Under the pieces are notes generated by a model that was given only the letters and a program-made list of their open reading frames with translations, searched no databases and was not told the DNA's origin. A stretch of DNA of 64,000 bases from Acytostelium subglobosum LB1 (Eukaryota > Evosea > Eumycetozoa > Acytosteliales > Acytosteliaceae): assembly GCF_000787575.1 (NCBI RefSeq), contig NW_012236521.1, forward strand, positions 452,924 through 516,923, in the 5' to 3' direction. Shown piece by piece: positions 11,094-23,274 of this stretch. How positions within the stretch are numbered: the stretch's first letter is position 1; each line of letters begins with the position of its first letter. Both the position numbers and the translations under genes were made by a program.

Positions 11094-12189
11094 CTAACTT
11101 GTCGTCTGTTGTTGATGTTGTATTACATTTCCTAATAGTGATGAATTATTGTTTGTTATATTGTTGTTGCTATGTGTGCTTGTTGTAAGTGTTGTTGTTG
11201 ATGATGGTGCTGCTGTTGCTGCTATCACTGTAGTAGTAGTTGTTGTTGATTGATTGTTTGACACAAGTCCACTGCCACCACCTCCAGTACTACTACTAAT
11301 ACTGTTACTGATGCTGTTGCTGTTGCTTGCGACATTTGTGTTGCTACTGTTACCACCACTGTCTGGTTGTGAGAATTCAATGTCATCTACCCATTTGCCA
11401 ATGCGATCGATCGTCCAGTACTTGGGATTCCAGACAAAGTTCTCCTCGGCCAGCTCCGACTCTGTGTACCAGATGCCGTTGCGCAGTATCGAGTCGGCGC
11501 CTGGGAATGGATTAAGTGCGCTGGTCGTCGCTCGCTTCTGCTGCTCGCCGGCTGCTGCTGACTTGGCCGGTGCGCCCGCAGGCTGGTTGTCATATGCATT
11601 TACTGTTGTATTGAGTTGAGATTGAACTTGTTGCGTTGTCGTGGTCGTCGTTGTTGTCTGTTGAGGTTGTACCTGTAGTTGTGATGTTGATGTGTTTATA
11701 GTATTACATTGATTGTTGTTGTTTGAGTTGTTCGATGTCTTTAATGTGCTCTTGACGTGATCTGCGACAAGAGTTGTCTGTTGTTGTTGTTGAGGTATCT
11801 GTACAGCACTGTTACGTGGTGATTGTTTGAATGAGTTTGATAGTTGTAGCTGTGACTGTAGTGCTTGCTGCTGACTCGTGGTCAATGGAGCGCCGTTGCT
11901 GTTGACCCTTGACGAGTCCTGAATCGATTTGTCTGGTGTGAGCGGCCCTGACGCTACGTGCAGTATACTACTGCCGGCTGCGGCTGTAGTGCTGTTTGCC
12001 ACACCACCCGGTGCGCTGCCAGGTGTATCATGAGGTACTATATGTTGTTGTTGATGTTGTTGCTTATCAATTGTAGGTACGCCAACACCTTGATTATGAT
12101 GATCTGATAGTCTATTCGTCATCTTTACACCTCTATCATTATTATCCATTTGATTATGATGTTGATGATGATGATGATGTTGATCCTCT

Positions 12190-12224
<35 letters not shown>

Positions 12225-12302
12225 GTCTGTATTATTCTTATCCTTTCCCTTTTTGCTCCTTCTTCTCCTCTCTCTCTTCTCTTTAGACATGCCGCAACCC
12301 AT
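11094..12302 (-). CDS. Low-complexity protein with acylation-type N-terminus
   Basis: This intact single-exon ORF of 402 residues begins [20 protein letters not shown]. Gly2 and Cys3 followed by a strongly basic stretch is the classic signal for N-myristoylation plus palmitoylation, so a membrane-associated protein is likely. Most of the rest is polyN, polyQ, polyT, polyS and His runs typical of dictyostelids. One ordered-looking block of about 50 residues lies in the second half ([50 protein letters not shown]), rich in aromatic and acidic residues. I do not recognise this block as a named domain. It is the best candidate for the conserved functional part. No paralogue is in the window. Confidence 0.75.
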
Positions 12303-12754
12303 CTTCTTCTTCTTTATCTATATGTGCTATTGATCAATCTATGTATCTCTCTCTATATCTCTTTCTCTGTCCTCTCCTTCACTATTGTTGTTGAAGTTGA
12401 TGTTGTAGTATCACAATGTTTGAGCTTGGAGTTTACCTAGCTCTTCTATCTTTTGTACCTCTTCCACTTCACTTATATTTGTTATTGTAGTAGTATATAG
12501 TGAAAGTGATTATATCTATAAAAGTATATAAATATATATATATATGTAGTTTAATTAATGTTCATTCAACTCAACAACTAATGTTTGTTGTTTGTGTGTT
12601 TGTTTGTTTGAATGAGCGTGCTTTGTTTGAACAACACACACTCACTCCCACCTTCATTGTTTCATCGAGATTCGTATCGCACACACTCATCCATCCATCT
12701 ATCCATCCTCGTGTTATGCACTGAATGAAGTGAATGAATGAACTTCTGGTATAC
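12303..12754. other. Intergenic region with TATA/TTGT-rich repeats
   Basis: The upstream region of the acylated protein gene holds CT-rich sequence (12340-12390) followed by an AT microsatellite near 12520-12545 and TTTG/CATC repeats. No feature I can name. Confidence 0.5.
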
Positions 12755-15535
12755 TCAAGTAGTATAATGATGTACTACGCCATAACTCCTTGTTAGAGGA
12801 CAGTTTGTACAACATCGCTCAAATGTTCGATAGGGGAAATATATAATGGGCCAACGAGACATTGGTTGTTGGAGGTAGAATGTCACTTTGGTCAACTTTG
12901 GAAATGTTGATCTCTGTGATAGATGTGCTAGTATCTTTGACATTATCTCTTGAAGTGTGCCTGTGATGTCCATGGAAGTGATCCACTCCATCTTGGTGAT
13001 GTACACATTGAGTGTTTGTAGTTGATATGTATGTTCCAACACTGCAGACGCTTCATCAGGACACTCTGGAATATAATCCAACACATCTTTGAAATACTCC
13101 ATTGTCAATGATAGGCTTGTCAGGTGTTGGGCCGACGTGATATAGAACTTTTGGAGTTGTGATACTGGTACGAGTTGGTAGTCATATGTATAATTAACAG
13201 ATGTTAGGTTCAGATCTAGATGTTGTACATTGTTGCCTGTGGACGCCATTGATTCAGTCACCAAATCAAAGTATTTGTATGGAAGGATGATTGAATTAAT
13301 GTGTTTGAGGTCTTTTGGAGCGGAGAAGTATTCGAACTCATCATCCTCTGTGACTTCCTCTAGCTTCACCTTGAAGCTCATATGGATTGACTTTGAATTA
13401 ATGTGCTGATGTAGAAGGTCTGTTGGTGGGCACTCCATATAAAGTGACCTAAACTCGATTGATTGGACAGAGGGATGATTGATTATGTAGTTCTGAAATA
13501 TTAATGTGTAACAACGATCAATTCTCAGGTTCTCCATCCGATCAGTCTCTTCAATCATGTGTGCGTGTGAGCTGGTAACTTCTTCGAAGTAATCCACTTG
13601 CTTGAACTTGATGTGCCTGACATTTGGCGCATTGACAACCATCAACAAAATATTTCTGCGTCCCTCGAATAAATAGGGGACAGTCATTGACACCAAATGA
13701 TCCAAACAATGCTGAATATGCTCATTGGGTATGTTGTGAATGTCAACCAGATTGAGGTGTAATGGTGGGGCGCTAAGTAGACAGTGTTTGGAGCCAATGT
13801 GATTGATCATTGAGTGAATACGGAGTCCGGATGTCAAGTTGGTCACAATCAATGAGGTTGCGCGAAAGAATTGAGTGGACACTGTTGCCAAATTCAAGAG
13901 GAAGTTCTTCTTCCTATTCTTCCGCTTGACCAAGGAGTCCAGCACAAGGTATTTAACTATCTGACCAAGAAACAAAGGTGAAAGACTTGTGAGCAAAACT
14001 TGAGTTGACGCTGATGATGAGGGAGTCAATATCTTGTCACGGGAGAGATGCTCTCGGAGTGCAGTGGCGACAGAGTCCTTCTTGAACTGAGTGTACAGCA
14101 TATGATGATGTTTAAAGTGATGGTCGGGTACCAGTTTGGCAATTATCTCGCTCTTTGGTGGAAGATCGATTGGCTTCCAAGTAGGTATGTGCTTTTCAAA
14201 ATGTCGGTACTTGAGCAACTGGAATATAGGGCCTGGTAGTTGACAGCCATTAATTATATCTGCAATAATGACACATTTATCTATTTTGGTGATCTGATTG
14301 TTGATATATCCGTACCATGCTGATAATGGGTCTGGACAGAGGCTGATCGCTGTGGCCATAGCGGATGGAGAAACTTGTGCAATGCGGTAATACATTCTGG
14401 GATCTATTATTCTGTTGTTGTCACCATGTCTTTGTGTCAATGATTTAAAGAATTCGGATTGGCAGTAGGAGAATCTGGAATGTATGCTTGGTTTTTGGCC
14501 TACGACGTAGGTATTGACCATTGAATAATGTTGACCGACAAATCTATTGATGGTATCCAATGGTATTGACACCTCTCTTCTCAACAATCCATTGATGGCG
14601 GCTTCGATGTGGTGGGACGTGATGTCTTTGGCGTGCGTCCGATCCATCAAAAGATTGATCATACCAATGAATCCACTGACCTTCAAACTGATATCACGAC
14701 TATCCATCATCATTGTTGTTGTAAACATGTTTGGAGTGATGTCCATTGTCAACAAACGATCAATCAGTGGACCAGTCATATCATCACCATGATCATTGTT
14801 GTTGTTGTTGTCAACAATTAGGCAATTGATTAGGCCATCGATCAGAACCAATGATTGTGGCCATTCCTTCTCCAATGTCAACAGTATATGTGTCTCATGC
14901 TGCTTGTAATACTTTTATCATGAATGGAAGTGAGCTGAGTCAATGAGTGAATGATTGATTGATTGATAGATTGATCTTACTTGTTTGAATGTTGTACCAA
15001 GTCGTGTTATTAAAGTATTGATGTTCCTTGAATTAAGTTTGTTGAACACTTGTGATTGACAGAGTTCTGTTGGTTCTATGAGTGGATGTACCAACTCAAA
15101 CAAACAATTTAGATAGTCCATGCTGTTGTTATTATCTTGTAATGCCAATAACATATTGATTATTAATGTATTACTATTTGTCGTTGTGTCCGACTTATCA
15201 TCACCCATTAAGATCTTCAATGTCTCTGTCAGCCTACCATACAACATATCATGTGGCCTGACATTTAGCGAGAGTGAATTGAGTATGAACCTGGTTCCAT
15301 TCATTCAATCATTCATTGTTAATATTAATATAAGTGAGTATGGATAGTGATGGACTTACTCAAATAACCCATTTTTATGATTGGTCAGTTGTAGTGGCCA
15401 TGATGTTGAGTTGTTGGGAATGATTGCCAAGAGGTAGTTCAATATTTGTGTTCTTTCAAGATAGCTCTTGTTATCCAAATTGTTCAATATAGTTGATAGT
15501 TGGACCAATTCATCATCTTGTTCATATTGAAACAT
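12755..15535 (-). CDS. Large dictyostelid protein of unknown function
   Basis: Three exons in transcript order (15535-15360, 15290-14981, 14911-12755) give about 880 residues with phases that close. It starts MFQYEQDDELVQLSTILNNL. No known domain is obvious. The middle has a helix-rich hydrophobic segment (VLDSLVKRKNRKKNFLLNLA, VSTQFFRATSLIVTNLTSGL) that recalls the F-box-like region preceding leucine-rich repeats in some dictyostelid families. The last 300 residues show loosely spaced leucine-rich pieces (HLDLNLTSVNY, LQKFYITSAQHLTSLSLTM, LQTLNVYITKMEW). A degenerate LRR protein is therefore possible but not proven. Two introns carry the usual tetranucleotide repeats. The reading frame is well supported; the function is open. 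Confidence 0.75.
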
Positions 15536-15841
15536 ATCTTATATATATTATTATTATTGTTATAATGGATGATAAGACAATCAATGCTTGAATCACCTCA
15601 TTCTTGATAACTTTGAGTTGAGGGAAGTTCGACCAAACATGTTCTTTGTTAAAGTCACCCCCCTCTCACAATCTTCAAGAAAAGACCAAAGAAAGATTCA
15701 AATCAACAAGTATCTCGAGGTGTGAGTGATGTTGAGGGAGTGACATTGACAAAGAGATACAACTAACCAATCAAGTATACATACATTATACATTATACAT
15801 ATAGAACAAGTAGAATAGGATATAGGATATAGGAATATAGG
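15536..15841. other. Intergenic, divergent promoter region
   Basis: This lies between divergent starts of the unknown large gene and HPS3. Just upstream of the HPS3 ATG is a short tandem of TATACATTATACAT and GGATATAGGATATAGG units (15775-15840). No further feature is seen. Confidence 0.45.
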
Positions 15842-18800
15842 ATGGTCAAGTTCTTGTCTTTTGATTTGTTCGATAGCCAGAACTTGCTACCATCAGAGAA
15901 TGATGATGCAATGGAGCCATTGGATGTAGTGCCAGCACTCAATGACTTCTTGGTCAGTACAAAGTCGGGAACGATATTACATTATGCGATCGGTGCCACG
16001 GAGAGCACCGTGTTGAACAGGTTCACTACGCAGAACAGCCACATAATGTCGTTGCACTACGTGCCTGCCAACGATTCGATCCTGACGCTGGAGCGAGACA
16101 CTGACGCCTCAAAGATCTACGTCGTGCGACTCTACCAGAATTGGCGACAGAACCAATCGTTTGAGGATGCCAACAACGCACTCTCATCAAGCCCCATGTC
16201 GACGGGCGGTGGGGCCCACAGCCACCTCACGTCCTCGTCGCCGCATCTGAGCGGCGGACACTCGTCGGGCCAGAACAGTCCGCACAAGGACCACACGTCG
16301 ACACTGCCCACCGTGCTCAAGATACCCCTGCCGTCGTCGGCCATTGCCATCAACGTGTGTCCCGTTACCAGCAGAGTGGTCGTGGCCACTGAGAAGTCGG
16401 TGAGTGTCTGGAGCAGCGTCAGTACGGGCGGACTTTTCATCACCTACTTTGAGCGCATCCTCGACATTGATGCAGAGAACGTCAGGCATGTGTCCATTCA
16501 CGAAGGATTCGTAGCCTATGCCACCAAGATCGATGTCAAGATCCTCTCGCTCAACATCCACTATCAAGAGCCCATCAACATTGAGTCGCTGGCATCACCA
16601 GTGCTCATCAACTCGAATGAGCATGCTGTCAATGTACGTAACTAGTTGCACCATCACTGGAACTATTCCAATCACTCACTCACTTCATCACTCACTCAAT
16701 CAATCAATCAATCATACAGAATGGACCTTCAGAGATTGTTGAGGATGAACATTACTTTGAGGTTAACTTTGATGCCTCTGGCAATCAGACTGGAAAGAAT
16801 CAGTTGGGCATGCTACAGACGACAGTACAGACGAATATGAGCGATGATAATGAACACGAGATTGTTGGACCAATCACAGACATTGACCATGGCATCAGCG
16901 TCAACTCGGACTTTGGCTACTCGCTGCTGTCCTCCACGCTGGTGCTCAGCCGACGCTTCTCAAAGGAGGACAGGATACACTCGCTGTTCTTCCTGCCGGA
17001 CTACACTCGCATCCTCAACGTCGACTCTGATCACAACAGGATCTCGCCATCTGCGTCGGGCAACGCCACCACTGATCAAAAGAACATCAAGATGCGATGT
17101 GTCTTCTCCACGCAGAAGGAGGGCTTCCTCTACAACATCTCCAAGCCCGGCTTGCTTGCCTCCTACCTCTACGCGAATGAGACTCTGATGTGCCAGGCCA
17201 GCCACTGCTTCCTCTACACGGTCACCACAGCAGGTCTCCAGACATGGTCACTGCGATCATGTGATGGTGCCGACGACGGAAGCGACGGCCACACGCCCTG
17301 CGGCTTTGGTCTGCGAACATTCTTTGGTCTAAACAAGCTGGCAGTCATTGGCGACTACATTGTACTACTCTCCAAGATGACGCAGGACCAGGTGGCCGAG
17401 ATGAGCGGTCCAGGAGGCATGCTGCGGTCGCCCTCACGTATACTCTCGCCCAAGAAGACGCTGAATGAGGTGAAGCTCGACAAGATCATGTGGGCTGTGT
17501 ACGTGGTGCACCACACTCCCCTCCAGTCACTATATGGCCAGATCCTAGAGTATGCCACCAAGATCAAAGAGAAGGACGAGGACGTCTATCATCAGCTGCT
17601 GCTCGAGGGACACTTCTTGCTGCAGGCCAAACTGTCCAACCAGTTCCGATCCAATCCAAACATGAATGATGTGGCTTCGATGGTCAACCACGACGTTGAG
17701 CGCAAGAACTTTAGGAAGCTGCTTAGAAAGTCGTCGTCCTATCTTGGCCAATACTTCCTCAACAGCCAACAGGACTACATGAGAGCTGCCCTCTGGTTCA
17801 GCACAAGCGACACAGACATTGAGTTGGTATTCAATCTCTTGTCCCAAAATACCAGTTCACACAAGGCACTTAGCTACTACTTGAAGCAAGTGTTGTTTAA
17901 TCCATCAGTAAGTCATCCATCCATTGCCACTTATACACATGGATTGAATCCATTCACTTACTCCCCTCCCCCCAGTCTGTTGAGTTCTTAGCCGACAAAG
18001 AAGACCTTAGCAATAAGATACTTAGACATTATCATTCAGAGAGCCCTCACAACTTGGCCTACCTCATTTTGGAATCATCAGTGTCGTCATATTCACAAGA
18101 GTTGGCAATCGAGTTGCTGAAGAATCTATCGGAGCAATGCGACTTTGATATGGAGCAGAGGAATATGAACTACTTTGCCCTGGGACTGCTCTACTTGGAC
18201 CAGGCCAACTGTATCGATGAATCCATCTCATCACTCAATCAAATACCTGTAGACTCTCTTATCAGTCTCTGTCTAAAGAACCCCAAGCTATTGCTGGCGC
18301 CAAACTCCAACCCAACGGCACTCGGCAAGATACTGCGACAGACTATCCCATGGGGACTGCTCCAGATCACAGTGCAGTTGGTCAAGAAGAAGGAGATCTC
18401 GCCCGATGATGCATTCAATATCTTGGTTCACTCGACCACCACCCTCAACGGTGGCGTGCTCAACAGCACGATCAGCAGCTACCATCACCAGGACTTTGAC
18501 CTGGACTCACTGCTGCTCAAGGTGTATCTGGAGTGGTTCCTTAATGAACAGTGCAATGACCACATCAACAACCTCAACAACATGACATCGATGACACATT
18601 CGACCACATCATCTCACAACATTCTGCTCGACCTCGTACCAGGCTTCACCAAGAACCTCATCCATCTCTATGTTCTCGACATCCACAGATACCGTGGCGA
18701 TGACAAACAACTCTTCCAATCATTGAACATCGATGTAGCCATGATTGTCAACTCCACCGGACCCAAGATATCATCAAGCAAACCAAACGTCAGCCAATTG

Positions 18801-19529
18801 AACAACAAGATACTCACGTATGTTGGTAGAAGGACGATCCCGCCCACATCACCATTCATTCATCGACTAACCACCATCAAACAAACAATCAATAGTGATG
18901 AATACTGTAATCAATGGATATTGAACCATCTCAAGACATACTCCGGCATACCTCATTGGCTATCTAAGCTGCCACCATTCTCTTTGGACGCTCAGAGGAA
19001 CCCGTCAGAGAAGGAGGACCCAACATCAAAACTATCCTCGCTGTATTATAGAAAGCTTCACTCGCTCCTCTACTCAACTCGCGTGCAAGACTTTGAATTC
19101 ATGGAGAACATCGAGACCATCTTTAGCAACGACGTAGAGAACATCATGTTCATCTCGCTCAAGCTGGCTTGTCTTCCGCTGCTCGATCGCACTGAGGACG
19201 GCATCAAACTGGGCGTGAACACACAGATCTCCATCATGTTGGAGTATGGCCTACACTTTTGCAAGCACAGTGATTGGAGTGTCGTGCTGGAGCAGGTGCT
19301 CAAGCGCTACATGGCATCCGAGCCCAATCAGTCAGAGGCCGTGCTCCAGGAGTACGAGAGAATCCTCGACCACCTCACCAACTACATGGACCCAGAGGCA
19401 TTCCTCCAGTTGTTGCCGTCCAATGGCAAGATGGACTACTTCCTGCCATTCATTGAGAAGTCCTTCCTTAATCACCATGCCAAGTTGCTCAAGTCCAAGC
19501 TGTCTGACTTCCTGTTGGACATGAACTAA
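15842..19529 (+). CDS. HPS3: HPS3 homologue (BLOC-2 subunit)
   Basis: Three exons (15842-16633, 16720-17907, 17976-19529) join in frame to about 1177 residues. HPS3 is a subunit of BLOC-2, which directs endosomal carriers to lysosome-related organelles. The match rests on the overall pattern. The start MVKFLSFDLFDSQNLLP resembles the HPS3 N-terminus, and VVRLYQNWRQNQ parallels the LRAYVNWRNKR of animal HPS3. A predicted N-terminal beta-propeller region (SAIAINVCPVTSRVVVAT) is followed by the ILSPKKTLNEVKL segment and an alpha-solenoid (LLLEGHFLLQAKL). The C-terminus NGKMDYFLPFIEKSF parallels EDGTATFFLPYLL. Ser/Gly/His-rich insertions (about 16190-16300) account for much of the extra length over the human protein of about 1000 residues. 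It is convergent with VPS33, another endolysosomal trafficking gene. Confidence 0.82.
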
Positions 19530-19615
19530 TCCAACTCACATAGAGGCAGGGCTGCAGACCTAAGGTAATATAATAATAAATAATCAGATTGAGTTGCCGT
19601 TTATTGAATGGCAAC

Positions 19616-22202
19616 CTATACAACGCCAAAGGAGTTAACAAACTTCCTGCCATTTAGCAATCCAGTTGTACAGACTATAAAGTCTCGTGAACCATTCTTG
19701 CTCAGATGTCGCAGTGCACTGATCTCTGAGAATGTACATCCACCAATGAAGTATACTATTGTCTTCTTTCTCTCCACTCCTGGCGTTGCTGCTACCTCTG
19801 TCGTAGTCTCATGTGTCTGTCCATTCTCTTGTTGCGAATCTGTTGTTGTTGATGGTGCTGACTTGGGCAGTGTACCCTCAAACAGTGGACCAGGTAAGAG
19901 GTTCATTACATCATCCATTCGCATCCAATCATTGTCCTGACTACTGAAGTACCTCTCGAGGATTCGTGCAATTAGAGGTGCATAGCCAGAGTGAGTGTAG
20001 GAGATGTCCGTGTCGTGAGCCTCGGGTGTCAAATTCATTAGTTGCCTCAGTTGCTCGTACTTTGATGCCGATGACGACTCGCCAAACATGATACCATCCT
20101 GATCGATACTCTTGGTCTGGAGCAGACCAACCACCTCCAAGTGATTAAGTAGTATCAATGTATGGATGCCATAAGTCTGTACAATGTTAAACTTCCAATT
20201 GTCGTACAACTCTGATGGTATTCGTCCAACAGTCAGGCTGTACAATGCCATCATTCCAACTACCTTCTCTAGATAATGTCTTTCAAAGATACAATCGCTT
20301 ATATACTTCTCAACCTCTTCGATGCCCTTGTTTCTAAGCAGCTCTATTTGAATGTTTGGTCAGTGATTGATTGATTGATACTCTTCTCGCGCTCCAACTT
20401 ACTATGTTGATGCTGGAACTCTTGATTAAAGTCACTCATTGTTATACATTCGGCCAGTCTCTCTGCTAGACAGATATGTGTGTCAAGCCTTGTGATACTG
20501 TTCATGATATCCTTGAGTTGGGCAGTTGATACATCGCCAAGGTTGATATTAGAGAACAATTCCTCATATGCCATTGACTTGATATTGAGCAATCCATCAT
20601 TTCCAACCACTTGAGACAAGTTCAAGTCTCTAGTATCCTTGAAGAATTGATCATCAGAGTTCAACAACATTGAGAGGACTGAGTTTATACCACCATCCAT
20701 GCTCTCAGTGTCTTTAAAGTATATGGCTCTATTGTCCAACTCGACAATATCTATTCATTCGGGTTTGTCTTGGTTAGGTACGGATATTGATTGATTGATT
20801 GATCGGTTGGTCGATTGAACTTACTGCTATATATTGAAAAGAACTCGTCCAGCAGGCCTTCGTAGGTCAGTGGCAGACAAAATGGAGTCACAAGGTCTAT
20901 CTCGCGATCAATCAGTATCAAACTATCTATTTCGGTGCTAATTCCAACCTTCTTCTTAACAAGCTCCTCGCGGGACATTCCAAGTTGGTCATATATCATC
21001 TGGAAATATGTGGCGACAAGTGTTAGAGTGGCGGGCGAGAGTTGTTTGGACTGTTGTCGCATTGGTTACCTTTGAGAACATTCCTTTGCCTCTGATACTT
21101 GGAATGATTCCATATTGATGTTGTAGTTGATTGATTGATTTGAGCACTGCAGACAACACTGTCCTGTTCTGATCGGTGAGCAATGCTGAGTAGGACTCTG
21201 GTGGCAACTCCAATGAGAGTATATCACTCTCAAGTGGTACCATGTATGCTGGTAGTTCATGATGTATTGCTTCAATTCCAGCCTCCTCCAACAATTGTAT
21301 CCAGAATGGATTGATTCGGTACATGTGTATAATAATGAATTGTCTGTCCAATGAGTCATACTCCTTATGTAATGCGATGCTATCAATCACCTGATTGACA
21401 TCGTCCAGACTGTTAGACGAATGATTGATTGGATTGGTGAGTGAGTGGGTGAGTAGATTGATTGGATTGAGTGGAGTGAATGAACATACCTGTCCCTTAT
21501 TATATATATTAGATCAGATTGATCAGAGCTGTAGGCGTTTGAATCCAAACGGTGGACTTCTTTGGCACCAACTACTTTAAGGAATTGACTGTCACCAATG
21601 AGGTCCAGTAATGGCAATAGGGTGGCCTCAACAAACAGAGCATATTGCTCACAATGTTTGTTTAACAAACTTGCCAATACAGTTTGGAGATGAAGTCTTT
21701 GCTTGGACAGATTGAGTATGGAGTCGAGACTTGATGGTGATGTTGTGGACGTCGATAAGAATGAGAATGAGTTGGTTCCATTACTTGACAATGATGACAA
21801 GGATGATGCCAAAGTATGAGTATGTAATACTTTGAAATCGAATGATCCATCATCCTCCTCTTGTTCCTCTTCCTCCTGTTTGGTGTTGTCCACATTCTTT
21901 GAAGTATCAAGTTGTTTGAACAAGTCAACCAAGTGTTGTGGGGCATCACCAACATCATTGTTCTTGGCATTTCCATTGCCGTTGCCATTGCCATTTCCAT
22001 TTCCATTTCCATTGTGATCAGATTGTTTGTGATCCTTGTCCTTATTCTTATTCTTGTTGATCACAATCTTTATGGGTGGACCAGTTGGACGATTGAAGTG
22101 CTTCTTCAAAGGGTTACTATCAACTATGAGCAAGGATCTTGTTGTCCTATGAATGAGGTCATCACCTCTCTTTGATGTTGTTGTTCTATCTGTTGTCATC
22201 AT
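19616..22202 (-). CDS. VPS33: VPS33 (Sec1/Munc18-family subunit of HOPS/CORVET)
   Basis: Five exons in transcript order (22202-21490, 21409-21070, 20999-20825, 20750-20403, 20343-19616) encode about 767 residues. VPS33 is the SM protein of the HOPS and CORVET tethering complexes, which chaperones SNARE assembly at endosomes and lysosomes. Diagnostic stretches are IDSLILIDREIDLVTPFC, LTYEGLLDEFFSIYSS, QTYGIHTLILLNHLEVVGLL, DISYTHSGYAPLIARIL, NLLPGPLFEG and the C-terminal YFIGGCTFSEISALRHLS. The N-terminus carries about 130 extra low-complexity residues, including a GNGNGN run (21970-22015) and KNKNKDKD. I take the start at the MM pair encoded at 22202. An upstream in-frame ATG at 22379 reads through sequence that looks like leader. 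Introns 1, 3 and 4 have CAAT/CACT repeats before the acceptor. Confidence 0.92.
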
Positions 22203-22851
22203 TCTCTCTCTCTTTCTCAATCTAGTGCAAACATATATATAAATAGAAGTGATGAATGAATCAAGTTTAAACTTTGCTTTGTTGAGTTGGTGTTGAGAGA
22301 TTCCGAAGCGACCCCGCCAATGAATCAATAATTGGCCCCCAACATACACACTTTGAAATGATCTTTGGTGCGTGGTCATCAGGTGATTATGTGAACCCCT
22401 TCAATCAATCAGGTGAGTTTCATTGAACTAGGGTGCCACGCGAAAACTTGTGAGAACATTCAATCAGTCCGAAACACATAAATATCTATCCTCAAGATAC
22501 CTTAACTTATTATTTGATTGACCATGTTAGTATGAATGAATGAATGAATGAAGATCACATCATTGATGCTAGCTGATGGTTAATCAGCACAGTTTGGACT
22601 TATATTTATTTGTTCTATTAGAGAGTTATGTTTGTTTGTGCGAATAATACACAACATCAACAACCTCTTTCGTATGTTTATCAAAGACCCACAATGAAGT
22701 GGAACAGTGTGTGATTAGTTGGGATATATTAATTGATTGATTGATTGGTTGATAATACATCTTGAGTTGGTTGGATGGATTGATTGATGGATGCATTGAT
22801 TCGATAAGGCAATGATTTGTCGCCTCTGCATCACTTCCAGGTGCACCTGAT
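22203..22851. other. Intergenic region between VPS33 and the small HSP gene
   Basis: The VPS33 upstream side contains mixed-sequence DNA at 22290-22480. Closer to the HSP gene there are ATTG and GGAT repeats (22730-22800). No additional gene or RNA is recognised. Confidence 0.45.
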
Positions 22852-23274
22852 TTAGAGCTTGGACTGGATGGGTATCTTGACCTTCTCCAACTTGACCTTC
22901 TCAATGTTGATCTCGAGCACTCCGTCATTCATCGATGCTTTGACCTTGGAGGTGTCGGTGCCAGGCGGCAGACGGTACGATCTGATGAACTTCCCATAAG
23001 ACGACTCCATTCGGTGGCAACGCTCTGTCTCGTCCTTCTTCTGATACTTCTTCTCCCCACTGATAATGATTGTAGAGGCATCCTTTGAAACATCGATTGA
23101 CACATTCTCCTTGGTCAATCCTGGCAATTCGAATATTATCACAATAGATGTTTCATTCTCCTTTATATCCACTACCGGTCTCCAAATACTAATTCTAGTT
23201 GGTGATGTTGAGTCTCCATTATTAAACAATCTCTTTTGTAATCTCTTCATTTCTTTACTTGGATGGAACTCCAT
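22852..23274 (-). CDS. Small heat-shock protein (Hsp20/alpha-crystallin family)
   Basis: This intact single-exon gene of 140 residues starts MEFHPSKEMKRLQKRLF. The alpha-crystallin domain spans about residues 31-130: WRPVVDIKENETSIVIIFEL, then PGLTKENVSIDV, IIISGEKKYQK, the SYGKFIRSYRLPPG motif and VKASMNDGVLEINI. The final IPI-type motif (VKIPIQSKL) is the C-terminal tail that docks into neighbouring subunits in sHsp oligomers. It acts as an ATP-independent holdase that keeps unfolding proteins soluble, most likely in the cytosol since no targeting signal is visible. I looked upstream for a heat-shock element (alternating GAA/TTC) and did not find a convincing one within 350 bp. Confidence 0.95.
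   Translation of the reverse strand: MEFHPSKEMKRLQKRLFNNGDSTSPTRISIWRPVVDIKENETSIVIIFELPGLTKENVSIDVSKDASTIIISGEKKYQKKDETERCHRMESSYGKFIRSYRLPPGTDTSKVKASMNDGVLEINIEKVKLEKVKIPIQSKL

Noticed and set aside
21097-21114. TTGGAATGATTCCAT as another intronic dyad motif
   Set aside because: It lies inside VPS33 coding sequence (GIIPSI), so its base pattern follows from the protein.
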